From Actinomycetota bacterium (GTDB lineage: Bacteria; Actinomycetota; Actinomycetes; Streptosporangiales; Streptosporangiaceae), in NCBI GenBank assembly GCA_003168255.1, contig PMSU01000031.1, positions 45,667 through 109,666 of the forward strand: DNA of 64,000 bases, read 5' to 3'. Shown here piece by piece: positions 51,795-59,480 of the stretch. Every line of letters begins with the position of its first letter. The stretch's first letter is position 1. The notes under the pieces were generated by a model that saw only the letters and a program-made list of their open reading frames with translations, made no database searches and had not been told where the DNA came from. The position numbers were made by a program, and so were the translations under genes.

Positions 51795-52943
51795 ATGAGG
51801 AGACCGGCAGCAATCGGCACGACGGTCCTGGCCGCCGCCCTGGCGGTCGCTGTGGCCGGCTGCGGCTCCGGCGGGTTCAACGGCATCTACAGCCTGCCGC
51901 TGCCGGGCGGCGCCAGCCTGGGCAGCCACCCGTACACGATCACCGCGGAGTTCGCGAACGCGGACGACCTGGTACCGCAATCCGCGGTGCGGGTCAACGA
52001 CGTGGCGGTCGGCCGCGTCTCCAGCATCTACCTGCCGCCGAACGGCTGGACCGCGCACGTCACCATGGTCGTCAACGGCGACGTGCGCCTGCCCGCCAAC
52101 GCGGATGCCGAGCTCGAGCAGTCCAGCCTGCTCGGCGAGTGGTACGTCGAGCTGAGCTCGCCGCCCGGCGGGCTCGCCGAAGGACGGCTGGCCAGTCACG
52201 CGGTGATCCCGTTGCAGCGCACCACCCAGAACGCCACGGTCGAGGAGGTGCTCGGCGCGCTGTCCCTGCTGCTCAACGGCGGCGGCATCGCCCAGCTGCA
52301 CACCATCACCGTCCAGCTCAACGACGCGCTCAGCGGAAACGAGCCGCAGATCCGCTCCCTGCTGTCGCAGATCAACGTGCTGGTCTCCAATCTCAACGCG
52401 CATCGCGGCGACATCACCCAGGCGCTCGACGGGCTGAACCAGCTGTCCGGCACCTTGCGCGTCCGCAATACGCAGATCGGCAACGTGCTCGACAACCTCA
52501 CCCCGGGACTGCGGGTGCTCAACGAGCAGCGCGGCCAACTGGTGACCATGCTGGACTCGCTGCACACCCTGACCGGCGTCGCCGTGGACACCATCGACAA
52601 GAGCAAGACCGACATGGTGGCCGAGTTGCAGGCGCTGGCACCGACCCTGGAGGAACTCGCCAACGCCGGCACGGCGCTGCCGCAGTCGCTACAGGTGCTG
52701 CTCACCTACCCGTTCACCGATCAGGTGCTGAGCGACATCAAGGGCGACTACCTCAACGTTTACCTGGGTGTGACCGCGGCGCCGGGCACCACGATCATCC
52801 CGCCGGCCGAGCCGAAGACCAAGAACGGCACGGGACAAGCGCAGACAGTGCTGCCGCTTCCGGCCTACGGCGCCACGACCACGCCGAGCGCCTCGCCGTC
52901 ACGGTCCGGATCCGGCGCGAGCAGACCGGGAGGCGGGAGCTAA
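51795..52943 (+). CDS. mceE: MceE (lipoprotein)
   Basis: The ATG at 51795 gives 382 residues and a classic lipoprotein signal: AAALAVAVAGCGSGGFNG, with the lipobox Cys as lipid anchor in place of a membrane helix, as in LprK-type MceE proteins. MCE domain: FANADDLVPQSAVRVNDVAV and SSLLGEWYVELSS. The helical domain and a Ser/Gly-rich tail follow. A longer frame upstream lies inside mceD. TAATG overlap with mceF. Confidence 0.93.
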   Translation: MRRPAAIGTTVLAAALAVAVAGCGSGGFNGIYSLPLPGGASLGSHPYTITAEFANADDLVPQSAVRVNDVAVGRVSSIYLPPNGWTAHVTMVVNGDVRLPANADAELEQSSLLGEWYVELSSPPGGLAEGRLASHAVIPLQRTTQNATVEEVLGALSLLLNGGGIAQLHTITVQLNDALSGNEPQIRSLLSQINVLVSNLNAHRGDITQALDGLNQLSGTLRVRNTQIGNVLDNLTPGLRVLNEQRGQLVTMLDSLHTLTGVAVDTIDKSKTDMVAELQALAPTLEELANAGTALPQSLQVLLTYPFTDQVLSDIKGDYLNVYLGVTAAPGTTIIPPAEPKTKNGTGQAQTVLPLPAYGATTTPSASPSRSGSGASRPGGGS

Positions 52944-54166
52944 TGCTTACGTTCGGCACCAAGCTGAAGCTGATCTCGTTCGGGGTGCTCGCGGTCATCG
53001 TCCTCGCCTTCACCGCGGTCAAATACGCGAACCTGGGCCGGTACGTCGGGCTGACCGGGTATTACACCGTAAAAATGGATCTGCCGAACGCTGGCGGCCT
53101 TTTCCCCAGCGCCGACGTCACCTATCGCGGGGTATCGGTCGGGCGGGTCGGCACCATGAGCCTGACCGCGACCGGCATCGTCGTTGACCTGAACATCAAC
53201 GACTCGGCGCCAAAGATCCCGGCCGATGTACAGGCCACCGTCGCGGATCTGTCCGCGGTCGGCGAGGAGTACGTCAACCTGCGCCCGCAGACCGACAGCG
53301 GCCCGTACCTGACCGGCAAGTCGATGATCCAGCAGCGGAACGCCCAGATTCCGCCATCGATCACCAGCGTGCTCGGCAGCGTCAACAGCCTTGTCACGTC
53401 GGTCCCCCAGCAGTCGCTGCGGACGCTGGTGTCCCAGCTCGGCAGCGCCTTCGAGGATCAGGGACCCAACCTTCAGGTCCTGCTCGACACGAGCAGCACC
53501 CTGACCCAGGCGGCGAATGAGAACCTCCCGGCGACCACCAAGCTCATCGAAGACGGCCGGACCGTGCTCGCTACCCAGGCAGCCGACACGGCGGAGATCG
53601 AGTCGTTCGGCCGGGGCGCCGAGCAGCTCGCCGCCCAGCTGGACAGTTCAGACTCCGACCTGCGCAGGCTGATCACCAACACGCCGCTGGCCGCGCTACA
53701 GATCACCGGCCTGCTGCGGGACAACGACCTCGGCCTCAGCTCGGTGATCGCCAACCTGCTCACCACCTCCGACGTCACCCTCACCAGGCAGGCGGCCCTG
53801 GACGAGATACTCTCCGCGTTGCCGGCCGCCATCGCCGCGGGCTCTACGGTGATCAACTCCCAGGGAGCCAACTTCGGGATTGCGCTGACCTTCTTCAACC
53901 CGTTCCCGTGCACGGCCGGCTATGGCGGCACCGTCTACCGCAACGGCCTGGACCTCTCGCCGGCCCCATCGGTGAACACGGGAGCGAGCTGCACCGAGCC
54001 GGCCAGCAGCGGGGTCGACGTCCGCGGCTCGGCGCACGCACCGTCCGGCGGCGGCGTGCCCCCCGCGGCGCAGGCCGGCTCGGACGCCGGTGCGCAGGAT
54101 TGGAGCGCGAGCGCGCTACCGTCTGAGTCAACAGACATGAGCCAGCTGCTCGGGCTGACGCCCTGA
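52943..54166 (+). CDS. mceF: MceF
   Basis: The ATG at 52943 overlaps the mceE TAA; 407 residues. Anchor LISFGVLAVIVLAFTAVKYA; MCE domain with LPNAGGLFPSADVTYRGVSV and DLSAVGEEYVNLRPQ; helical domain; C-terminal FFNPFPCTAGYGGTVYRNG and a disordered tail. Sixth and last MCE subunit, so the hexamer set A-F is complete. Confidence 0.93.
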   Translation: MLTFGTKLKLISFGVLAVIVLAFTAVKYANLGRYVGLTGYYTVKMDLPNAGGLFPSADVTYRGVSVGRVGTMSLTATGIVVDLNINDSAPKIPADVQATVADLSAVGEEYVNLRPQTDSGPYLTGKSMIQQRNAQIPPSITSVLGSVNSLVTSVPQQSLRTLVSQLGSAFEDQGPNLQVLLDTSSTLTQAANENLPATTKLIEDGRTVLATQAADTAEIESFGRGAEQLAAQLDSSDSDLRRLITNTPLAALQITGLLRDNDLGLSSVIANLLTTSDVTLTRQAALDEILSALPAAIAAGSTVINSQGANFGIALTFFNPFPCTAGYGGTVYRNGLDLSPAPSVNTGASCTEPASSGVDVRGSAHAPSGGGVPPAAQAGSDAGAQDWSASALPSESTDMSQLLGLTP

Positions 54167-54186
54167 GCGCGGGAAAATCGGGACAG

Positions 54187-54747
54187 GTGGTAACGACGCG
54201 CGCCTCCAGGCTGTCGAACCCGCTGCTCGCGGTCGCGATCACGCTGGTAGTGATTGCCGCCGGGTGCGCGGGCTGGTTTGGCTGGTCCTGGTACCGATCA
54301 GCACACTCGACCTCGGTGGCCACGGCGCGCGTCCGGGACGAGGTGCTACAGGAGGGCGTGCAGGCCGTCCAAGACTTCAACACGCTGGACTACCGGCACC
54401 TCAGTCAGGGCCTGGCCCTCTGGCAAAAATCCGCCACCGGCGGCCTGCTCCGCGAGATCACCGCGGGCAAGGCCCAGTTCGAGGCGGCCGTCAGCAAGGC
54501 TAAGACGGTCACCACCGCGTCGATCCTGGGTGCCGCGGTCACCGCGCTGAACCAGCAGGCCGGCACCGCAGAGATCATCGTCGCCTTGCAGATCACCGTG
54601 ACGCCGTCGACGGGCTCGGCCACATCCAAGCGGACCCGCCTGGAGGCAGCGCTGGCAAGAACCGACACCGGCTGGAAGCTGAGCGCCCTGGGCCAGGTGC
54701 CTGTCGACACCACCGCGCCAACCGCCGGGCCGAGTACTTCCCCGTAA
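54187..54747 (+). CDS. Mce-associated membrane protein 1
   Basis: 186 residues from a GTG at 54187. One membrane helix (PLLAVAITLVVIAAGCAGWF), then a domain with VLQEGVQAVQDFNTLDYRHL, SQGLALWQKSATGGLLREIT, and a beta-rich end (ALNQQAGTAEIIVALQITVT). This is the shape of Mas/Mam proteins encoded downstream of mce operons, related to the NTF2-like fold and thought to stabilise the complex. It lies 20 bp after mceF and 20 bp before the next gene. Confidence 0.85.
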   Translation: MVTTRASRLSNPLLAVAITLVVIAAGCAGWFGWSWYRSAHSTSVATARVRDEVLQEGVQAVQDFNTLDYRHLSQGLALWQKSATGGLLREITAGKAQFEAAVSKAKTVTTASILGAAVTALNQQAGTAEIIVALQITVTPSTGSATSKRTRLEAALARTDTGWKLSALGQVPVDTTAPTAGPSTSP

Positions 54748-54767
54748 CCCCGAGAGGAGATTCAGGC

Positions 54768-55745
54768 ATGCCTCCGCCGCGGCGCCACCGTCCTGTTCAG
54801 TCGGCCACGCGCGTTCGGCTTCCCCGTACGGCACGTCCGCGCACCTCGCCGGCCACCGAGCCGGCCGAGGCGGGACTGCCTGCCGGCGACATCGAGCAGC
54901 CGACCGAGCTAACCGACGCCGGGCTACCCGCGGCGCAGGCCGCTGTCGCCGACCAGGACACGGTGGCCGTGCCCGCGGATGAGGCCGACGAGGACGAACT
55001 GCCGAACGGCGGGGCCGGCGAAGGCGAACTGCCCGAGGACGAAGCCGACGAGGACGAGCTGCCCGAGGACGAGCTGCCCGAGGACGAGCTGCCCGAGGAC
55101 GAGCGCCCCGAGGACGAGGCGGCCGACGAGGATCTACCTGACGGCGAATCCGGCGGGGACGCTGACAGTAAGCCGGCCAAGGACCGCGGCAAAGCGGCTG
55201 CCGAGCGTGCCGCAGCCGCTGACCGGCAGAGCAGCCTGCTGCTGCCTGCCTGCCTGGGCGCGGTGGCGGTGATCCTTGGGGGTCTTGCGATCTGGTTTGG
55301 CTTCGAGGCCAGCAGCGTTACCAGCAGCGTGAACACGGCGAACATCGCGATGACCGATACCGCGGCCACCAGGCAGGTCAACGAGCAGATCGCCAGCGCG
55401 GTGAATACGGTCTTCTCCTACAACTACGCCGACACCGCCAGGACCAGCCAGGCCGCGGCGAACCTGCTCACCGGAAAGGCCAAGGGGGAGTACAACACCC
55501 TATTTAAGCTGGTGCAGCAGGACGCGCCGAAGGAGAAGCTCGTCCTGAGCACGACCGTCACCAACAGCGGGGTGGAAATGCTGAGCGGCAACAATGCGCT
55601 GCTGCTGATCTTCGCCGACCAGCGCGACACCGGTGGTTCCGCTAACCAGACGACCGACGCCGGCGCCATGTTCGCGGTGAACGCGGTGCGCCAGGACGGT
55701 ACGTGGAAGATCTCGAACATCAACACGTTCAGCGCCGGCGGGTAA
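54768..55745 (+). CDS. Mce-associated membrane protein 2 with acidic repeat region
   Basis: 325 residues from an ATG 15 bases after GAGAGGAG. The N-terminal cytoplasmic region of about 155 residues is extremely acidic, with four tandem 15-bp units at about 55050-55117 coding EDELP repeats. A membrane helix (LLPACLGAVAVILGGLAIWF) is followed by a Mas-like domain (QVNEQIASAVNTVFSYNYAD, then a beta-rich end to TWKISNINTFSAGG). Same family as the preceding gene but with an added acidic arm. Confidence 0.83.
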   Translation: MPPPRRHRPVQSATRVRLPRTARPRTSPATEPAEAGLPAGDIEQPTELTDAGLPAAQAAVADQDTVAVPADEADEDELPNGGAGEGELPEDEADEDELPEDELPEDELPEDERPEDEAADEDLPDGESGGDADSKPAKDRGKAAAERAAAADRQSSLLLPACLGAVAVILGGLAIWFGFEASSVTSSVNTANIAMTDTAATRQVNEQIASAVNTVFSYNYADTARTSQAAANLLTGKAKGEYNTLFKLVQQDAPKEKLVLSTTVTNSGVEMLSGNNALLLIFADQRDTGGSANQTTDAGAMFAVNAVRQDGTWKISNINTFSAGG

Positions 55746-55795
55746 CGCTAGCTAGCCAGCCCGGCCTGGTAGGCCTCTTTGCCACGTCGGCCTGG

Positions 55796-55954
55796 TCAGC
55801 CACCCACGCCGACCTGGTCGATCGGCAGGTGAATCGTTGCCCACGGGAACACGAGAAACCACAGGAGCGCGATCATGGCGATCCCGAGCAGTACCACCCA
55901 TGTCGCCTTGCCGCCGAGCTTGCCCGGCAGCCTCTGCCAGATCCATCCGTACAT
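55796..55954 (-). CDS. Small single-helix membrane protein (52 aa)
   Basis: The ATG at 55954 is preceded by GAGGAGGGA. The sequence opens MYGWIWQRLPGKLGGKATWV, with a membrane helix VVLLGIAMIALLWFLVFPW and ends in a short polar tail. The same kind of small protein is found near pknB, crgA and the class E sortase in many actinobacteria. Transcribed with the sortase gene upstream; convergent with the mce operon end. Confidence 0.8.
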   Translation of the reverse strand: MYGWIWQRLPGKLGGKATWVVLLGIAMIALLWFLVFPWATIHLPIDQVGVGG

Positions 55955-56005
55955 GCTCGCGCCGTCCCTCCTCGTGACCTGACTGCCGGGTTATGCCCCG
56001 GTCTC

Positions 56006-56689
56006 CTACGGTGCCGCCGCCGGGGCGCGCTGGCTGACGGTCTGCACCCGTGGCTGCGCCCGGACCAGAACGCCAGTCACGATCACGCGGTGCGTCCCCG
56101 TCCAGGCCGGATCGCAGGTGATCAGCGTGATGAGACGCTGGGACGGCTGTGCGTGCGGGTGCCCGGGTACCGGATCCAGCACGCTCAGATTGCTGGGCAG
56201 CACCCACTTCTTGCCGGTGACCCGGTAGGTGTAGGTGTTCGCCTCGGTCTCGATGTAGACGAGATCTCCGTTCGTCAGCGAGGGCTCGCTCCAGAACGGG
56301 TTTCCCGCGGTGACCCGGTGCCCGGCGACGGCGAAGTTGCCGATCTGGCCGGGAAGCTGCGTGCCTGGCACGTGGCCGGGGCTGACATTCAGCTGGGCAA
56401 GGGTCGTCCCCTGCACGATGGTGAATCGCCAGTTCTTGCCGAACGCGGGGATCTTGATGAACGCGAACGGCTGCCCGGTCACCAGGTGAAGGGCATCTGG
56501 TTTGGCGTCAAACGGGTTCGATGACGATCCCGGGTGGGCCCACTCCCTGTTCAGCTGGTTAGCGAAGGCATGCTGGGCGCTGCTGGCCTGCCAGGCAGTG
56601 CCCCAGAGCAGGTAGGCGATGAAGAGCAGCAAGACGACCCCGGCCGTGAGGCAGAGCTCGCCGAAGCCGCGGATGAAGACTCGTGCCAT
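56006..56689 (-). CDS. srtE: Class E sortase
   Basis: 227 residues with an N-terminal membrane anchor (GVVLLLFIAYLLWGTAW). Sortase catalytic residues: His124 in FAVAGHRVT, Cys192 in TLITCDP and Arg201 in THRVIVTG. The FAVAGHR and TLITCDP forms are typical of class E enzymes, which usually attach LAxTG proteins to the cell wall. No obvious LAxTG substrate is encoded in this window. Part of the crgA-side conserved cluster. Confidence 0.92.
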   Translation of the reverse strand: MARVFIRGFGELCLTAGVVLLLFIAYLLWGTAWQASSAQHAFANQLNREWAHPGSSSNPFDAKPDALHLVTGQPFAFIKIPAFGKNWRFTIVQGTTLAQLNVSPGHVPGTQLPGQIGNFAVAGHRVTAGNPFWSEPSLTNGDLVYIETEANTYTYRVTGKKWVLPSNLSVLDPVPGHPHAQPSQRLITLITCDPAWTGTHRVIVTGVLVRAQPRVQTVSQRAPAAAP

Positions 56690-56862
56690 CTTGTCGGACT
56701 CCTCGGCGATTACGTAACGCTCACAGATGATAGCGATTAGTGAGACTCGTCGGGCGTGATCGTCCCATCTCGCCCACGGCTATCCGCCCATGGCTGCCGA
56801 CCGACTACGCTGGTCGCGAAACCGCCAGCCAGTGCCGCGTGCGCTGCCGACAGGAGACGACC

Positions 56863-57111
56863 GTGCCCAAGTCCCGCGTCCGCAAGAAGTCGGTCTACAC
56901 GCCTCCGCCCAGGACGGCGAAGGCCAAGTTCAGCCCGCCCTGGCTGGCTCCGGCCATGCTCGCTTCACTGCTGCTCGGGCTCGCCTGGATCGCGGTCTTC
57001 TACATCACCGGCGGAAGCATTCCGGGAATGAGCGTGATCGGTGACTGGAACCTGGTCGTCGGCTTCGGCTTCATCATCTTCGGCGTGGTGCTGTCCACTA
57101 AGTGGCGATAA
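56863..57111 (+). CDS. crgA: CrgA: cell-division membrane protein
   Basis: The GTG at 56863 follows AGGAGA by seven bases; 82 residues. The basic start MPKSRVRKKSVYTPPP and two membrane helices (LAPAMLASLLLGLAWIAVFY and LVVGFGFIIFGVVL) ending in STKWR match CrgA, which helps place FtsI and other division proteins at the septum. Longer frames upstream are non-conserved. Divergent from the sortase. Confidence 0.95.
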   Translation: MPKSRVRKKSVYTPPPRTAKAKFSPPWLAPAMLASLLLGLAWIAVFYITGGSIPGMSVIGDWNLVVGFGFIIFGVVLSTKWR

Positions 57112-57170
57112 ATGGCTTGCTCAGCAGGCGCGGTTGCCGTCGCCATCCTGAAAATGACACGGCTGTAATT

Positions 57171-57208
57171 TAGTCCACATCATTATCCACAGGCTGTGGA
57201 TAATGATG
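57171..57208. other. Inverted pair of perfect DnaA boxes plus a third near-match
   Basis: Two TTATCCACA boxes face each other across three bases (57183-57191 and 57195-57203 as TGTGGATAA) inside a perfect 14-bp hairpin (57178-57191 with 57195-57208). TAGTCCACA at 57171-57179 differs by one base from the actinobacterial box TTGTCCACA. The site lies between convergent crgA and the rhomboid gene. It may be a DnaA-binding site, a terminator hairpin, or both. Confidence 0.6.
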
Positions 57209-57209
57209 G

Positions 57210-58121
57210 CTAATAGCCCAGCTGGCCGTTGCGCACGACGACGGCAACGACCATCACCGCGAGCAGGACGACAGCGGCTCCGGCCTGTAGCAGACCCCGC
57301 CGCTGACGTGGCGCATAGGCGAAGGCAGCGGTCAGGATCGCGCCCGTCGCGATCCCGCCCACATGTGCCTGCCACGCGATCACGGAGCGCAGCGAGAAGT
57401 CCAGCACCAGGTTGAGTACGACCACGGTGACCAGCCACCTGCTGTCAAGCCCTAGCCGCTTGGCCACCACGAACCAGGCGCCGAGCAGACCGAAGATGGC
57501 ACCCGACGCGCCGAGGGCCTGCTGGTTGGGCTGCGCGAGGTAGTAGAAGGCAACCGACCCGCCGACCGCGCTGACCAGGTACACGGTGAGGAAGCGGACG
57601 CGACCAAGCGTCCGCTCGAGCGCGGGACCCACCATGACCAGTGCCCACATGTTGAAGAGGATGTCGATGGGGCCGAGGTTGCTCAGGCCGGGCGGCGGCA
57701 GGAACGCCGAAGTGATCAGCCGGTACCACTGGCCGGTCGCGACCCCGACGAGCGGCTCTCGGCCCGTGAACGTCCCGAGGCCGAGCATCTCCAGGCTGTC
57801 CGCCATGCTTGGCCGGATCCATTCGACCAGGTAGAGCAGGACATTGATACCGACAAGCGCCCAGGTAACTACCGCGACGCCGGAGGAGCGACCGCCAAAC
57901 ACGCCGCTCGCCTGCCGTGTTCCCCGTTGGCCGGCGCGCACGCACTCGACACACTGCTGCCCCACCGCCGCCGAGCGCAGGCAGTCGGGACACGCGTGCC
58001 GCCCGCAGCGCACGCAGGACACGTACGTCTCCCGGCCGGGATGCCTGAAGCAGGTGGGCACGGCGGAAGAATCCGCTGGTCCGCCGGCCGGGCCGGCTGG
58101 CCCTGGGCCGGGAGTGCCCAT
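57210..58121 (-). CDS. Rhomboid-family intramembrane serine protease with zinc-ribbon N-terminus
   Basis: 303 residues. The N-terminal part (about 23-66) has Cys pairs in CFRHPGRETYVSCVRCGRHA, CPDC and CVEC, a B-box-like zinc site common in actinobacterial rhomboids. Six membrane helices follow. The catalytic pair is Ser206 in GASGAIFG and His253 in AHVGGIATG, with the Asn/oxyanion region in DILFNMWALVMVG. It cleaves membrane-embedded substrates. Four bases after the cyclophilin gene, so the two are co-transcribed. Confidence 0.93.
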   Translation of the reverse strand: MGTPGPGPAGPAGGPADSSAVPTCFRHPGRETYVSCVRCGRHACPDCLRSAAVGQQCVECVRAGQRGTRQASGVFGGRSSGVAVVTWALVGINVLLYLVEWIRPSMADSLEMLGLGTFTGREPLVGVATGQWYRLITSAFLPPPGLSNLGPIDILFNMWALVMVGPALERTLGRVRFLTVYLVSAVGGSVAFYYLAQPNQQALGASGAIFGLLGAWFVVAKRLGLDSRWLVTVVVLNLVLDFSLRSVIAWQAHVGGIATGAILTAAFAYAPRQRRGLLQAGAAVVLLAVMVVAVVVRNGQLGY

Positions 58122-58125
58122 CTCC

Positions 58126-58665
58126 TTACCCCGCCGAGCCAGACGCCGGGGTGCTGTCGATCTGGACCGACTCGATGATCACGTCTTCGACGGGACGGTC
58201 AGCGCGGCTGGTCTTCACCCGGCTGATCTCGTCCACCACGTCACTACCTTCGATGACCTCGCCGAAGATGGTGTGCTTGCGATTGAGGTGGGGAGTCGGC
58301 ACGGTCGTGATGAAGAACTGTGAGCCGTTGGTACCCGGTCCGGCATTCGCCATGGCCAGCAGGTAAGGCTTGTCGAAGCTCAGGTCAGGGTGAAACTCGT
58401 CGGCGAACTGGTATCCGGGGCCGCCCCTGCCGGTTCCCAGCGGGTCGCCGCCCTGGATCATGAAGCCGGCGATCACACGGTGGAATACAGTTCCGTCATA
58501 GAGCTTGTCTGTGCTGGTCGCGCCCGTGCTCGGATTCGTCCACTGCCGGCGACCCTCGGCCAGATCGGTGAAATTCTGCACCGTTTTCGGCGCGTGATCG
58601 GGAAGGAGCCGGACGACGACGGAGCCCAGGCTCGTCCGCAGCGTCGCGGTCACGTTATTAGCCAT
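58126..58665 (-). CDS. ppiA: Cyclophilin-type peptidyl-prolyl cis-trans isomerase
   Basis: The ATG at 58665 (AAGGA eight bases upstream) gives 179 residues; an ATG nine bases further out is overlapped by that site. The cyclophilin fold is clear: FHRVIAGFMIQGGDP with the catalytic Arg, GPGTNGSQFFITT, and HTIFGEVIEGSDVVDEI. No signal peptide, so it is cytoplasmic. The same gene lies next to crgA and the rhomboid in many actinobacteria. Confidence 0.94.
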   Translation of the reverse strand: MANNVTATLRTSLGSVVVRLLPDHAPKTVQNFTDLAEGRRQWTNPSTGATSTDKLYDGTVFHRVIAGFMIQGGDPLGTGRGGPGYQFADEFHPDLSFDKPYLLAMANAGPGTNGSQFFITTVPTPHLNRKHTIFGEVIEGSDVVDEISRVKTSRADRPVEDVIIESVQIDSTPASGSAG

Positions 58666-58772
58666 GCCTGGCATCCTTGCATGGTTTGGCGGGGACGTCG
58701 CACTGGCCTGTCATGGTTGAGCGCGTCCACACGGGGAAGTGTGTCTTTCGGAAAGGACTCGGGAGGATAGGT

Positions 58773-59384
58773 ATGTCCCTCATAACCAGGAAAAACAAAG
58801 CCCAGGCCCAGGCCAGCGCCGGATTGGACCGCGCACGCCAGGCGGCGACGCGGGTGACCCCGATGGCCAAGAGCGCGAGCGTCACGGCCGCACAGGGGGT
58901 GAACGACGCACGCGAGTGGGCAGCACCGCGCATCGAGCGGAGCGTGAACGACGCACGCGAGTGGGCAGCACCGCGCATCGAGCGGAGCGTGAACGACGCA
59001 CGCGGATGGGCGGCACCCCGCATCGAGCAGGCGGCTCAAACCCTGCAGGAGAGTGTCGCGCCGAAGGTAGCTCAAACCCTGCAGGAGACCGTCGCACCAA
59101 AGGTTTCCGGCATGCTGACGGCTACCGCTCATCGGATCGAGCCATCTGTCCAGGCGCCAAAGCGCCGGCTCTGGCCGCGGCTGGTGGCCGGGCTCGCCGT
59201 GGCGACTGCGGCAGGAGGCGCCATCGCTGCAATCGTGCGCAGGCGGAATGCCCGGCTGCCCGACGACATGATGCCGGACGATGACATGCCCCAGGACGCG
59301 GCCGAAGCGGATGCAAGCCAGCTCAGTGAGCAGGCCATGGCCGACGCGGAGCTTGGTGCCAACGGGAAGGGGCCGTTGCCCTGA
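58773..59384 (+). CDS. Repeat-containing membrane-associated protein, unknown function
   Basis: The ATG at 58773 follows GGGAGG; 203 residues. The helical N-terminal half has three 15-residue repeats VNDAREWAAPRIERS, then two 12-residue repeats around QTLQESVAPKVA, an amphipathic-helix pattern like membrane-associated stress proteins. A hydrophobic segment (VAGLAVATAAGGAIAAIV) and a basic turn (RRRNAR) precede an acidic tail. Divergent from the cyclophilin gene with about 107 bp between starts. No family recognised with confidence. Confidence 0.75.
   Translation: MSLITRKNKAQAQASAGLDRARQAATRVTPMAKSASVTAAQGVNDAREWAAPRIERSVNDAREWAAPRIERSVNDARGWAAPRIEQAAQTLQESVAPKVAQTLQETVAPKVSGMLTATAHRIEPSVQAPKRRLWPRLVAGLAVATAAGGAIAAIVRRRNARLPDDMMPDDDMPQDAAEADASQLSEQAMADAELGANGKGPLP
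58899..59105 (+). repeat. In-frame tandem repeats, three of 45 bp and two of 36 bp
   Basis: The 45-bp units start at 58899, 58944 and 58989; the first two are identical and the third has small changes. The 36-bp units start at 59034 and 59070. Both lengths are multiples of three, so copy number can change without frameshift. Confidence 0.9.
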
Positions 59385-59480
59385 CCCTGACGGTCGACGC
59401 ACCAGGCTGGTCAGGCTCCAGCCGACGGTCATCCTGGTCCTCGCGCTGGCGTTCCTGGAGATCGCCCAGGAAGGGGCTGG

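Noticed and set aside
52139..52942. Frame continuing upstream of MceF for 268 residues
   Set aside because: It is out-of-frame translation of mceE, rich in Arg/His/Gln, as expected for a shadow in GC-rich DNA.
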